NCBI RefSeq assembly: GCF_014384895.1
Contig: NZ_JACRSQ010000008.1
Span: 76,231-140,230, forward strand
Direction: 5' to 3'
Length of the DNA stretch: 64,000 bases
Source of the DNA: Bianquea renquensis
GTDB lineage: Bacteria; Bacillota; Clostridia; Lachnospirales; Bianqueaceae
A program made the position numbers and the translations under genes. The notes beneath the pieces are model-generated. The model saw only the letters and a program-made list of their open reading frames with translations. It made no database searches and was not told the DNA's origin. Within the stretch, counting starts at the first letter, position 1. Each line of letters opens with the position of its first letter. Below are positions 9,365 through 17,703 of this stretch, piece by piece.

Positions 9365-9874
9365 ATGAGAAAGAATAAGGAGCCGGCTGTCTTCGCATCA
9401 CAGCGGGAGAAGGAAGAGCACTATCGAAATAAAGCACTAGGGTACCTGGGGTATCGGATGCGAAGCGAGAGGGAAATGAGGGAGTATCTCCACCGACTGG
9501 GGTGTGATGAGGACACCGGCGCGCAGATCCTATGTTTTTTGCGGGAATATGGGTTTGTCGATGATCAGCGGTTTGCGCAGTGCATGGTTCATGACAACAC
9601 AACGGTCCGGCATCTCAGCACCCGCGATATCGTCGGAAAGCTGCAACAGAAGGGAATCAGCCGCGACGATATTCAGCGTATTCTCCAGGAGAACCCTGTA
9701 GACGAGGAGGCGCAGGCGCGTGCGGTGTTTGAGAAAAGGTGCAGAGCGATGAAAGCTCTGGATGTTGACAAGCTGTACCGCTACATGGTAGGAAAGGGAT
9801 TTTCCTATGACATAGTTCGAAGGCTGCTCAGGGAGCAGAATTCAGAGGCCGCGCCGCAGGAATCCATCGAATGA
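9365..9874 (+). CDS. recX: Regulatory protein RecX
   Basis: Binds RecA filaments and limits or redirects their activity. About 169 residues, largely helical, made of RecX three-helix repeats. The pattern is clear in ALGYLGYRMRSEREMREYL, in LREYGFVDDQRFAQ, and in the C-terminal MVGKGFSYDIVRRLLRE. ATG 9365 is 15 bases after the recA stop; an in-frame TTG at 9356 is an alternative start, and neither has a strong ribosome binding site. In many Clostridia rny follows recX, but here about 15.7 kb of accessory DNA intervenes. Confidence 0.9.
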   Translation: MRKNKEPAVFASQREKEEHYRNKALGYLGYRMRSEREMREYLHRLGCDEDTGAQILCFLREYGFVDDQRFAQCMVHDNTTVRHLSTRDIVGKLQQKGISRDDIQRILQENPVDEEAQARAVFEKRCRAMKALDVDKLYRYMVGKGFSYDIVRRLLREQNSEAAPQESIE

Positions 9875-9899
9875 ACGGCAGCAACGGCACAATATGTGC

Positions 9900-9930
9900 A
9901 ACGGCACAACATGTGCCGTTTGTTATTTCA
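9900..9930 (+). terminator. Hairpin terminator after recX
   Basis: A perfect 9-bp stem (AACGGCACA / TGTGCCGTT) with a 3-base loop, followed by TGTTATTTC. The T tract is imperfect, so termination may be partial. Confidence 0.55.
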
Positions 9931-9962
9931 AAAATCCGCCGAAGGGCGGGGTAAAAGAGTTC

Positions 9963-10008
9963 GCGGAAGGGAGAGACTTCGCAGGGAAGTTATCTCCCTT
10001 CCGCTTTT
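9963..10008. terminator. Bidirectional terminator between recX and the LysR gene
   Basis: A perfect 12-bp inverted repeat (GCGGAAGGGAGA 9963-9974 with TCTCCCTTCCGC 9993-10004) is followed by TTTT on the + strand and preceded by AAAAG, which gives CTTTT on the minus strand. It fits termination of the converging recX and LysR transcripts. Confidence 0.65.
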
Positions 10009-10035
10009 GAATCCGCCCGAAACTGTTTCAATATT

Positions 10036-10932
10036 TCAAGCTTTATGCGTTAGGTTCTCCGCCGCCTTAACAAACCTTAGCACATCCTCCGGCGCATGAA
10101 GGCTGTAGAGTAATCCATACGGAATGCTGTAATCCCAATTGACCGGAATGGAGATAAGACCGGGGTGAACCTCCTGCCAACATTCAATCGTAAGCAGAAC
10201 ATTGCCGGTTTCCGCACAGCGGTTAAATACGGATACATCATAAAACGGAGGGGTATCCTCAATATGAATCAGAGGGTGATTTTTTTGCAAATCATTGCGT
10301 ATGAAATCATTTACGCCGGAATCTCCCGCGCTTACCATCATCAAGGTTTCGCCGTACAGATCTTGTATATCGATACGGCTTTTCGATGCAAGCGGGTGTT
10401 CTCTAGATACCGCGATCATCTTTTTGTATCTGCCAAGTGGTAGAAAGCGACATAGGGATAGCCACGCTTTGGAATCACAGACGCCAATCAAGAAATCAAA
10501 TTTTTCTCCCAATTTTTTGATTTCCGACAAAATGCCCTTGTGGTTATCTTCAAAAGGAACAAGGTGTAGCTTGTAGTCAGGAAAACTTTGATTGATGCGA
10601 TACCACAAATCCATAAAAGGTTTTGCGGGATTGAGCAGAGACGTGCCCACGCAGAAGGTGGTGTCATAGGTGTGCGTGGCAGCATTTGCAGCGGCAATGG
10701 ACTTTTTTGAGTAATCGATCATGAACTTTGCGTCCCGATAGATGACGTCCCCTGCCGGTGTCACATGTACGCCTGCCGGAGTTCGCTCTATCAGCTTTAA
10801 ATTCAGATGGCTTTCCAGCGCATTCATCTGCTTCATAACGGCAGTCGGCGAAATATACAGATGTTCTGCCGCTTTGGTAAAGCTGCCATAGTCACAAACC
10901 GCTATAAAAGTATCAAGCATAGGATTATACAT
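10036..10932 (-). CDS. LysR-family transcriptional regulator
   Basis: 298 residues. The N-terminal winged helix-turn-helix (about residues 3-62, with GSFTKAAEHLYISPTAVMKQ as recognition region) is followed by a substrate-binding-type effector domain. GGAGG lies six bases before ATG 10932. It is divergent from the flavodoxin gene at 11062, and the 129-bp gap holds a 43-bp palindrome. The classical LysR arrangement suggests it controls the neighbouring redox cluster and itself. The effector is unknown. Its base composition is more AT-rich than recA/recX upstream. Confidence 0.9.
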   Translation of the reverse strand: MYNPMLDTFIAVCDYGSFTKAAEHLYISPTAVMKQMNALESHLNLKLIERTPAGVHVTPAGDVIYRDAKFMIDYSKKSIAAANAATHTYDTTFCVGTSLLNPAKPFMDLWYRINQSFPDYKLHLVPFEDNHKGILSEIKKLGEKFDFLIGVCDSKAWLSLCRFLPLGRYKKMIAVSREHPLASKSRIDIQDLYGETLMMVSAGDSGVNDFIRNDLQKNHPLIHIEDTPPFYDVSVFNRCAETGNVLLTIECWQEVHPGLISIPVNWDYSIPYGLLYSLHAPEDVLRFVKAAENLTHKA

Positions 10933-10951
10933 ATTGTACCTCCGAATGCAA

Positions 10952-10994
10952 ATGTTATCATCGTATAAACTTTAAGTTTATACGATGATAACAT
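10952..10994. promoter_or_regulatory. 43-bp near-perfect palindrome in the LysR/flavodoxin divergent region
   Basis: Two 21-bp arms (inner part GTATAAACTT / AAGTTTATAC) meet around one unpaired T, with no mismatch. It begins 20 bases upstream of the LysR start and ends 67 bases before the flavodoxin start. LysR operators normally contain a short T-N11-A inverted repeat, so an arm of this length is unusual. It most likely acts as DNA, as an operator, because no T tract follows. A candidate -10 (TAGACT) for the flavodoxin lies near 11026. Confidence 0.7.
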
Positions 10995-11061
10995 ATCGGA
11001 GATTCCGTGTCAAGATGCTTCGTGCTAGACTGTTAGCAGAAAGCAGGACGGAGGGTCTAAA

Positions 11062-11580
11062 ATGTCAAAAAAACTGATTGCTTTTTATTCAAGAGCAGAT
11101 GAGAACTATGTAAACGGATTGATTAAAACATTGGAAGTCGGCAATACAGAGATTGTGGCAGGCATGATCAAAGAGTTGACAGGCGCTGATGTAGTTAAGA
11201 TTGAGCAGATGGAGCCTTATGCAAGGGATTACAACGAATGTATCGCACAGGCGCAGGCTGACCAGCGTCAGAACGCCCGCCCCGAACTGAGAAATTGCCC
11301 TGAGACGATTTCGGAATACGATGTGATTTATTTAGGGTATCCAAACTATTGGAGCACGATGCCCATGGCTGTATTTACTTTTCTGGAACATTTTGATTTC
11401 AGCGGCAAGACAATCAAACCTTTCTGTACCCATGAAGGCAGCGGTATGGGCAGCAGCGTCAGCGACATCAAAAAACTGTGCCCTACCGCAAAGGTCGAAA
11501 AAGGACTTGCCATCCAAGGCGGCAGTGTAAGGCGGGCCAGAAAGGATATTGAAAAATGGAGCAAGGAGGGTTCGCTGTGA
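11062..11580 (+). CDS. Flavodoxin-family protein
   Basis: 172 residues with a flavodoxin fold. An N-terminal beta strand and phosphate loop region (KKLIAFYSRADENYV) leads to IYLGYPNYWSTMPMAVFTFLE, the FMN-contacting loop of the long-chain flavodoxin-like group, and IKPFCTHEGSGMG. It probably carries electrons or reduces quinones; the partner is unknown. First gene of the LysR-flanked cluster. Its stop overlaps the GTG of the cupin gene (GTGA at 11577-11580). No membrane segment or signal peptide. Confidence 0.85.
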   Translation: MSKKLIAFYSRADENYVNGLIKTLEVGNTEIVAGMIKELTGADVVKIEQMEPYARDYNECIAQAQADQRQNARPELRNCPETISEYDVIYLGYPNYWSTMPMAVFTFLEHFDFSGKTIKPFCTHEGSGMGSSVSDIKKLCPTAKVEKGLAIQGGSVRRARKDIEKWSKEGSL

Positions 11581-11984
11581 GTGTGAAGGAAATGAGCGTA
11601 TTCCCCATGGGAGGCGCAAACGAAGCTTTTGCGCAGTATTTTATCGGGCAGAGCTATCTGAATATGCTCTCGACAGAGCAGGTCGCCGTCGGAAATGTGA
11701 CGTTTGAGCCGAAATGCCGCAATAACTGGCATATCCATCATGCAAATACGGGTGGTGGTCAGATGTTGCTTGTCACCGCAGGGGAAGGATGGTATCAGGA
11801 ATGGGGCAAACCGGCACAAAAGCTAAAAGCCGGGGATGTTGTTCACATTCCGGCAGGTGTAAAGCACTGGCACGGTGCGGCCCGTGACTCATGGTTTCAG
11901 CATTTAGCAGTTGAAGTGCCGGGTGAAAATTGCAGGACGGAATGGTGCGAACCTGTGTCCGATAGGGAATACGGAAAATTATAA
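11577..11984 (+). CDS. Cupin-domain protein
   Basis: About 135 residues with one small beta-barrel cupin domain. Metal-ligand motifs are visible: NNWHIHHANTGGGQMLLVTAGEGWYQEWG supplies His-x-His and a downstream residue, and IPAGVKHWHGAARDSWF supplies the second motif. Proteins like this often accompany flavodoxins and aldo/keto reductases in LysR clusters, but the substrate is unknown. GTG 11577 is chosen because AAGGAGGG ends seven bases before it. The upstream in-frame ATG at 11556 precedes the ribosome binding site. Translation is coupled to the flavodoxin gene. Confidence 0.82.
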   Translation: MSVKEMSVFPMGGANEAFAQYFIGQSYLNMLSTEQVAVGNVTFEPKCRNNWHIHHANTGGGQMLLVTAGEGWYQEWGKPAQKLKAGDVVHIPAGVKHWHGAARDSWFQHLAVEVPGENCRTEWCEPVSDREYGKL

Positions 11985-12016
11985 GGAAAGCGGAGGAACT
12001 GGGAATAGCAGAATGA

Positions 12017-12232
12017 ATTGCCCATAAGGATTTTTACTTTATCCTGACAGCGGCAGACACTGAAAAAGCAAGCCTCACCCGTACTCTGGAAGCATTCCGA
12101 GGCTTTACAGAGGATTGCCTTGACGGGGCGAGAGAAGCAGGCATTATCTACGGTGTCGGCGCTTGGAAGGCTGGGGAGATAAAAGCCACTCCCGCTTATG
12201 ATGAAGCCTACGAAATGGGGAAAACCATATAG
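12017..12232 (+). pseudogene. C-terminal remnant of an NAD(P)H-dependent FMN reductase-type flavoprotein
   Basis: An open frame of about 71 codons with no start codon follows an in-frame TGA at 12014. It reads HKDFYFILTAADTE, then GAREAGIIYGVGAWKAGEI and a tail ending AYEMGKTI before TAG. This matches the last third of flavodoxin-like FMN reductase / iron-sulfur flavoprotein proteins. The N-terminal FMN-binding half is absent, so the gene was truncated, probably by deletion between the cupin gene and this point. Confidence 0.65.
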
Positions 12233-12241
12233 AGGAGGGGC

Positions 12242-12334
12242 GTGAACATTGCAAAAAATGTAATGCTTTGGGCAGGCGCTGGTCAGACCGGTACTGCCAC
12301 TTACGACTATGGCGATTTGAAACTAAAAGCATAA
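12242..12334 (+). CDS. Possible 30-codon ORF or second gene remnant
   Basis: GTG 12242 follows an excellent ribosome binding site (GAGGAGGGG) and encodes about 30 residues beginning VNIAKNVMLWAGAGQTG and ending at TAA 12332. I do not recognise it. The strong ribosome binding site right after the dead reductase suggests the start of a formerly longer gene that lost its 3' part in the same deletion. A genuine small protein cannot be excluded. Confidence 0.25.
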   Translation: MNIAKNVMLWAGAGQTGTATYDYGDLKLKA

Positions 12335-12348
12335 CGGAGGATTGTAGT

Positions 12349-13236
12349 ATGGAGTATGTAACATTGGCAAATGGTGTGAAAATGCCGATTTTAGGCTATG
12401 GTGTATATCAGGTAACAAAAGAAGAATGTGAGCGCTGCGTACTTGACGCCTTAAAGGTGGGGTACAGACATATCGACACGGCGCAGTCGTATTTTAACGA
12501 GGAGGAAGTCGGCTCCGCTATTGAAAAGTCAGGTGTACCGAGAGATGAGATTTACCTTACCACCAAGGTTTGGATCGAACATTATGGCTATGAGCAGGCA
12601 AAGGCTTCCGTGGAGGAGTCACTTCGCAAGCTGAGGACAGAGTATCTTGATTTAGTTTTGCTGCATCAACCGTTCTCCGATGCTTACGGAGCGTGGAAGG
12701 CACTGGAAGAACTGTATGATGAGGGAAAAATCCGTGCAATCGGCATTTCAAATTTTTATGCCGACCGTATGGTGGATTTTGCGGCATTTAACCGAATTAA
12801 GCCTATGGTCAATCAGATGGAAACGCATATTTTTAATCAGCAGAAGAATTTAAAAGAGTGGGCTGACAAGTACGATATCCGTCTGGAAGCATGGGCGCCC
12901 TTCGGGGAAGGCCGCGGGGGCACATTTGACAACCCTGTCATATCGCAAATCGGTGAAAAATACGGAAAAACAGCAGCACAGGTTATGCTGCGTTGGAATA
13001 TTCAGCGTGGGGTCGTTGTGATTCCGAAGTCAACACATATAGAGCGCATGGAAGAAAACTTTGCGGTCTTTGATTTTGTGCTGTCAGATGAGGATATGAC
13101 GGCTATTGCGGCTCTTGATAAGAATGAAAGCTCGTTCTTTTCTCATCAGGACCCGTCTATGGTCGAGTGGTTTGTCAACATGGTGGAGGAGAGAAAAAAG
13201 CAGCAGGGCTGTGCCAAGGAGAAGAAAAATTGGTAA
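12349..13236 (+). CDS. Aldo/keto reductase
   Basis: 295-residue NADPH-dependent (alpha/beta)8 barrel reductase acting on aldehydes or ketones. The signatures are GYRHIDTAQSYFNEEEVG with catalytic Asp and Tyr, the lysine in LTTKVW, HQPFSDAYGAWKALEEL in place of the usual His-containing segment, AIGISNF, and the coenzyme site IPKSTHIERMEEN. GGAGG at 12336-12340 fixes ATG 12349. The cluster context (flavodoxins, cupin, LysR) suggests a detoxifying or redox-homeostasis role; the substrate is unknown. Confidence 0.93.
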   Translation: MEYVTLANGVKMPILGYGVYQVTKEECERCVLDALKVGYRHIDTAQSYFNEEEVGSAIEKSGVPRDEIYLTTKVWIEHYGYEQAKASVEESLRKLRTEYLDLVLLHQPFSDAYGAWKALEELYDEGKIRAIGISNFYADRMVDFAAFNRIKPMVNQMETHIFNQQKNLKEWADKYDIRLEAWAPFGEGRGGTFDNPVISQIGEKYGKTAAQVMLRWNIQRGVVVIPKSTHIERMEENFAVFDFVLSDEDMTAIAALDKNESSFFSHQDPSMVEWFVNMVEERKKQQGCAKEKKNW

Positions 13237-13263
13237 GCTAGCTAAACGGAGGTAACAGCGAGA

Positions 13264-14253
13264 ATGGGATTGAATTTAGCACAAGAATGGGATAAAACCT
13301 TCCCTAAAAGCAACAAGGTGAGCCATTGCAAGGTAATATTTTGCAATCGATATGGAATACTCCTTGCAGCAGACCTCTATACACCGAAACATGCACAGGG
13401 CAAGCTTCCGGCAATTGCGGTAAGCGGACCTTTCGGCGCAGTTAAGGAACAGGCTTCCGGGTTGTATGCACAGACGATGGCAGAGCGAGGATTTCTTGCG
13501 ATCGCTTTTGACCCGTCATTCACGGGTGAAAGCGGCGGTGAACCGAGGTATATGGCTTCTCCTGATATCAATACCGAGGATTTTCAGGCGGCGGTTGATT
13601 TTTTGTCTGTACAGGACAAGGTTGACTCCGAAAGAATCGGCATCATCGGTATCTGCGGTTGGGGCGGTCTTGCTCTGAATGCAGCGGCGATTGATACCAG
13701 AATTAAAGCCACTGTAACCTCAACCATGTACGATATGAGCCGTGTCAACGCGAAGGGTTACTTTGATTCAGAGGATAGTGAAGTGGCTCGCTATGAGAAA
13801 CGAAAGGCATTGAACGCCCAGCGCACCAAAGAGTATCGGGCAGGGACTTATGTGCGTGGCGGCGGTGTTGTGGATCCGTTGCCTGAAGACGCACCGTTCT
13901 TTGTAAAAGACTATTACGAGTACTATAAAACGGAGCGTGGGTATCACAAGCGTTCTCTCAACTCCAATGAGGGCTGGAATATTACAGGCTGTATGTCCTT
14001 TCTGAATATGCCGATTTTGCAGTACAGCAATGAAATTCGCAGTGCAGTGCTGATGATTCACGGAGAAAAAGCACATTCCTGTTACTTCAGTAAGGATGCT
14101 TTTTCCGATATGATGAGGGATAACGCGTATACGGATAACAAAGAGCTGATGCTGATTCCCGGTGCAGTGCATACCGACCTGTATGACGGCGGCGAAAAAA
14201 GCGCAATTCCCTTTGACAAAATGGAACGGTTTTTCGAAGCGAATCTGAAATAG
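13264..14253 (+). CDS. Alpha/beta hydrolase (YcjY/dienelactone hydrolase-like)
   Basis: 329 residues with an alpha/beta hydrolase fold. An oxyanion-region strand (IAVSGPFGAVKEQASGLYA) is followed by AFDPSFTGESGGEPR, the elbow IGIICGWGG-type segment (GICGWGG), and a late GAVHTDLYD with the likely catalytic histidine. The nucleophile elbow has cysteine rather than serine and lacks the exact G-x-S-x-G spacing, a trait shared with DLH/YcjY-type proteins. No signal peptide, so it is cytoplasmic. It lies in the redox cluster 27 bp after the aldo/keto reductase. The substrate is unknown. Confidence 0.85.
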   Translation: MGLNLAQEWDKTFPKSNKVSHCKVIFCNRYGILLAADLYTPKHAQGKLPAIAVSGPFGAVKEQASGLYAQTMAERGFLAIAFDPSFTGESGGEPRYMASPDINTEDFQAAVDFLSVQDKVDSERIGIIGICGWGGLALNAAAIDTRIKATVTSTMYDMSRVNAKGYFDSEDSEVARYEKRKALNAQRTKEYRAGTYVRGGGVVDPLPEDAPFFVKDYYEYYKTERGYHKRSLNSNEGWNITGCMSFLNMPILQYSNEIRSAVLMIHGEKAHSCYFSKDAFSDMMRDNAYTDNKELMLIPGAVHTDLYDGGEKSAIPFDKMERFFEANLK

Positions 14254-14309
14254 AAGGAAGGACCGGCAAAGGAGACAGAGTATGTATTAGATGAAGGAGG
14301 TCATTCCCT

Positions 14310-14987
14310 ATGAGAAAACGTGAATTTTTACTGATTACAATGTGTATCCTGATTGTCAGTATGCTGGCCGGATGCGGCCAAGCGGAAAGCCAGACACAGT
14401 CGAATACAACAACAGAATCGGAGAACGAATCCAGCGCAGCTACAACAGAAGGAGACAGCACCGAAACAAGCAGCGAGACGGAAACAGATGGCGATGGAAC
14501 GGAGGGGAAAACCCTTGTGGTGTATTTTTCAGCTACCGGCAATACAGGGCGTGTAGCAGAAGTGATTGCCGAGACGACAGGCGGAGAATTGTTCGAGCTG
14601 GAGCCGGTTGATCCTTATACCGATGAGGATTTGAATTACAACGATGATAATAGCCGTGTGTCCCAGGAATACGCCGATGAAAGCCTGCGGAATGTGGAGC
14701 TGGTGGCCGACACCGTAGATGATTGGCAGGATGTGGAGAGAGTCTATATCGGTTACCCCGTGTGGTGGGGGATCGCAGCATGGCCGGTGAACACTTTTGT
14801 GGAAGCCAATGATTTTACGGGAAAGACGGTCATTCCCTTCTGTACATCGGCAAGTTCTGGTTTAGGAGACAGCGGTGAACTGCTGGCAGAGCTGGCCGGA
14901 ACCGGTGACTGGCAGGAAGGTATGCGGTTCCGCTCCAGTGTTTCAGAAGAAGATGTGGTGACCTGGGTGGAGAGCCTGGGAGTATAA
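14310..14987 (+). CDS. Flavodoxin-domain lipoprotein
   Basis: 225 residues. A lipoprotein signal peptide ends in the lipobox LAGC near residue 22. A Ser/Thr/Glu-rich linker of about 45 residues follows, then a flavodoxin-like domain (LVVYFSATGNTGRVAEVI, VYIGYPVWWGIAAWPVNTFV, VIPFCTSASSGLGDSG). YFSATGNT is a canonical FMN phosphate-binding loop. The protein is therefore an FMN carrier tethered to the outer face of the membrane, probably working in extracellular or membrane electron transfer. It ends the LysR cluster and is followed by a strong terminator. Confidence 0.9.
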   Translation: MRKREFLLITMCILIVSMLAGCGQAESQTQSNTTTESENESSAATTEGDSTETSSETETDGDGTEGKTLVVYFSATGNTGRVAEVIAETTGGELFELEPVDPYTDEDLNYNDDNSRVSQEYADESLRNVELVADTVDDWQDVERVYIGYPVWWGIAAWPVNTFVEANDFTGKTVIPFCTSASSGLGDSGELLAELAGTGDWQEGMRFRSSVSEEDVVTWVESLGV

Positions 14988-15008
14988 ATAAATAAGCGAT
15001 CCATGTAG

Positions 15009-15042
15009 AAGACATGATTCAGGAGTGAGTCATGTCTTTTTT
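15009..15042 (+). terminator. Rho-independent terminator of the redox cluster
   Basis: A 12-bp stem with one G-T pair (AAGACATGATTC / GAGTCATGTCTT), a 6-base loop, then six T. Strong by eye. Confidence 0.85.
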
Positions 15043-15076
15043 AGCAATAGAGAAAAAATATTTAAGACAGCCTAAA

Positions 15077-15131
15077 ACTCCCCAGTTGGGGAGTGGACAT
15101 ATTTTTGTCAATCCACTATACTATATAGTAT
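15077..15131. promoter_or_regulatory. Hairpin and palindrome upstream of the MalT-type regulator
   Basis: A perfect 7-bp GC-rich hairpin (ACTCCCC-AGTT-GGGGAGT, 15077-15094) is followed by a 14-bp perfect palindrome ATACTATATAGTAT (15118-15131). They lie about 150-200 bases before the regulator start. The palindrome may be an operator overlapping a promoter, with a TTGTCA-like -35 at 15105. Function is inferred only from position and symmetry. Confidence 0.35.
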
Positions 15132-15277
15132 CCTGCATCTAACTGGCATAGGCAGTTTTTTCCTTCTATGTCGGCCAGAGCGGCTTTCTGCGCGTTTAAT
15201 CCTGATGATGCAAAAAAGAACATAATGTCTAATGGCGTATCATGAAATATATTGAAGTAGGGAGGCGTTTCCGCCTT

Positions 15278-17650
15278 ATGGATCAAGACTATACAGCCCC
15301 ACATAAGGCCCTGCAAAAACTGAAAGCGGCCCGCAAGCTGTGTCATACTGTGTACCTGTATGGCGCTACCGGCTACGGGAAGACGGAGCTGGTGAAACAG
15401 TATCTGTCCAACCGGCGCTATGGTTACCTGTCCTGCGCAGACGGGGATTGGGATGCCGCGGCATTCCCCGCGCCAAAGACGCTGGAAGAAGGAGGCCCCT
15501 GCAGCGTGGTGGTCATTGACGACCTTCACCGGCTGAAGAACAAAGAAAAGCAGAGGGACATTCTCTCCCTGATGAAACGGAAAGATGTCTGGCTCATCTT
15601 AATCAGTCGCAGCCAGGTTCCACCATGGCTTCTGACTGCCTATATGCAGACCGGCTTTTTGGTCATCCCGGAGGAAGATCTTCGGCTGAAGGAAGCGGAG
15701 GCCGCCGCTCTTTTGGCCCGGTTCGGTGCCGGGGCAACACAGAAAGAGCTGGCCCGAATGGTGGAAGATAGCCATGGCAACGCTTACACGTTAGGTCTTG
15801 CGGCCCGGCTCATGGCGGGCGGGGCCCGTCCGGGGCCGGAGCTTTGCCAAGCGGTCAGCCGCCTATTTTCGGATTACCTTGAAAGCGCAGTCTTTGTAGA
15901 GATGGAACCGGAGCTGCTGGAATTTCTCATGCAGGTCAGTGTGGTGGATGAATTTGATCTCCCTCTTGCGGAGATGATTACCGGCAGTCGCCATGCGGCC
16001 CGCCTGCTGAAAGAGGCGGCGGAGGCCGGAAACTTCTTGACGGAACAGGAGGGCGTCTACCGCCTGCGGCCTATTCTCTTAGAAAGCCTGCGCCGACGCA
16101 TGGCGGTGTCCTGTGGAGAATCAGCTATCCGGGAATACTCCTATAACGCGGGGCTGTATTACGAAATGCAGGGGCGGATACCTAAGGCCCTTGCCATGTA
16201 CGAGCGCAGCGGCTATACCAGCCGTATCCGGGAACTGCTGATCCGCAACGCAAGGTGCAATCCCGGTAATGGCCATTACTTTGAATTGAGAAAATATTAT
16301 CTTCAGCTGAAACCGGCGGAGATCGAGGGAAATGTCATACTCATGGCGGCCATGAGCATGCTCTATTCCCTGCTGATGCAGCCGGAGGAAAGCGAAGCCT
16401 GGTATGAAAAGCTGGCAGCCTACGAAAAGACCGTCAGGGGTGGAGAGAAGCAGGAAGCGAAAAGCCGCCTTGCCTATCTGGACATTGCACTGCCTCATCG
16501 GGGTAGCCGGGGGATGCTCCACATCTTGAAGCATATTCCCTCTGTGCTGCTGGAGAGGGATAGCCTGCCGGAGCTTTCCGTCACCAGCAACCTGCCCTCC
16601 ACCATGAACGGCGGCAAGGATTTCTGCCACTGGTCGAAATATGACCGGGAGCTGGCGGTCTCCGCAGGGAAACTGGTGGCGGGAATTTTGGGCCGCTATG
16701 GAAAAGGGCTGGTCAATGTGGCTCTGGGTGAAAGTCTGTATGAAAAGGGCGGGGATACCTATGAGGTGCTGTCCTTGCTGACCCGTGGGGAGATGGAAAC
16801 CCTGGGCGGCGGCATGGCGGAGATAGCTTTCGCCGCCGTGGGCATCCAGATACGGCTGTATCTGCTGAATGGCGACATGGAAACCGCCCAAATGCAGCTT
16901 GCTTCTTTCGAGAAACGGGTGCGGCAGGAAAACGCGCTTCAGCTTTTGCCGAATATGGAGGCATTGAAATGCCGTCTGGCGCTGTACAGGGGTGACAGGG
17001 AAGCCGTCCGCCGCTTTATGGAGACCGCCCCGGATGAGGACCAGGAGTTCTGCGTCCTGGAGCGCTACCGCTACCTGACGAAGGTGCGGTGCTATCTTTC
17101 CACCGGCGACCATCTGAAAGCCCTGGCATTATTGGAAAGAATGCGCTATTACGCCAGACAATGCCAGCGTACCTACATCCACATGGAGACGGAACTGCTG
17201 ACGGCGGTGACACGCTACCGGCAGGGAGAGGAATGGAAAGAGGCGTTTCAGGCGGTGTTGCGGGAAGCCTGCGGATACCGGTTCCTGCGCTTCATTTCGG
17301 AGGAAGGTCCTGCGGTGAATGACCTGCTGCGTCAGGTGAAAAAGGAATGTCAGGTCGATGAGCAGCTCGACAGCGAGTGGATGCAACGGCTATTGCAGGA
17401 GTCCGAGCGCATGGCGGTGCGCTACCCGGCCTACTTGAAACGGCAGCTTTCGGCCACACTGGACTTTTCGGAAAATGCCCTGGCGATCCTGCGGCTCCAG
17501 GCGGAGGGCCTGTCCGTGACCAAGATCGCCCAGCGTCTGTCCATGAAATCGGAAACGGTGAAATACCACATCTCGGAAAACTACCGTAAGCTGGGTGTCA
17601 GCGGCAAAGCGGACGCCATGCTGACGGCCCGCAGCCTGAATCTACTGTAA
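15278..17650 (+). CDS. MalT/LuxR-type ATP-dependent transcriptional regulator
   Basis: About 790 residues. An N-terminal STAND-type ATPase has P-loop YGATGYGKTELV near residue 30 and Walker B VVVIDDLHRL near 75. A long helical middle resembles the TPR-like sensor region of MalT. The C-terminal LuxR helix-turn-helix carries EGLSVTKIAQRLSMKSETVKYHI. ATG 15278 follows GGAGG by 12 bases; the upstream in-frame ATG 15242 has no ribosome binding site. Only 53 bp separate it from the surface-protein gene, with no terminator seen, so it probably controls or is co-transcribed with that gene. The inducer is unknown. Confidence 0.9.
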   Translation: MDQDYTAPHKALQKLKAARKLCHTVYLYGATGYGKTELVKQYLSNRRYGYLSCADGDWDAAAFPAPKTLEEGGPCSVVVIDDLHRLKNKEKQRDILSLMKRKDVWLILISRSQVPPWLLTAYMQTGFLVIPEEDLRLKEAEAAALLARFGAGATQKELARMVEDSHGNAYTLGLAARLMAGGARPGPELCQAVSRLFSDYLESAVFVEMEPELLEFLMQVSVVDEFDLPLAEMITGSRHAARLLKEAAEAGNFLTEQEGVYRLRPILLESLRRRMAVSCGESAIREYSYNAGLYYEMQGRIPKALAMYERSGYTSRIRELLIRNARCNPGNGHYFELRKYYLQLKPAEIEGNVILMAAMSMLYSLLMQPEESEAWYEKLAAYEKTVRGGEKQEAKSRLAYLDIALPHRGSRGMLHILKHIPSVLLERDSLPELSVTSNLPSTMNGGKDFCHWSKYDRELAVSAGKLVAGILGRYGKGLVNVALGESLYEKGGDTYEVLSLLTRGEMETLGGGMAEIAFAAVGIQIRLYLLNGDMETAQMQLASFEKRVRQENALQLLPNMEALKCRLALYRGDREAVRRFMETAPDEDQEFCVLERYRYLTKVRCYLSTGDHLKALALLERMRYYARQCQRTYIHMETELLTAVTRYRQGEEWKEAFQAVLREACGYRFLRFISEEGPAVNDLLRQVKKECQVDEQLDSEWMQRLLQESERMAVRYPAYLKRQLSATLDFSENALAILRLQAEGLSVTKIAQRLSMKSETVKYHISENYRKLGVSGKADAMLTARSLNLL

Positions 17651-17703
17651 AAGCTCCAGATAGCGGGCTAGGAATGAAATAGGGAAAAGGAGAAATTAAA
17701 GCG

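Noticed and set aside
9896..10099. 67-codon + strand ORF after recX
   Set aside because: It runs through two hairpin terminators and into the antisense of the LysR gene, with no ribosome binding site.
16121..17113. 330-codon minus-strand ORF opposite the MalT-type regulator
   Set aside because: It lies entirely antisense to a gene with clear ATPase and LuxR domains, and shows no domain or ribosome binding site of its own.
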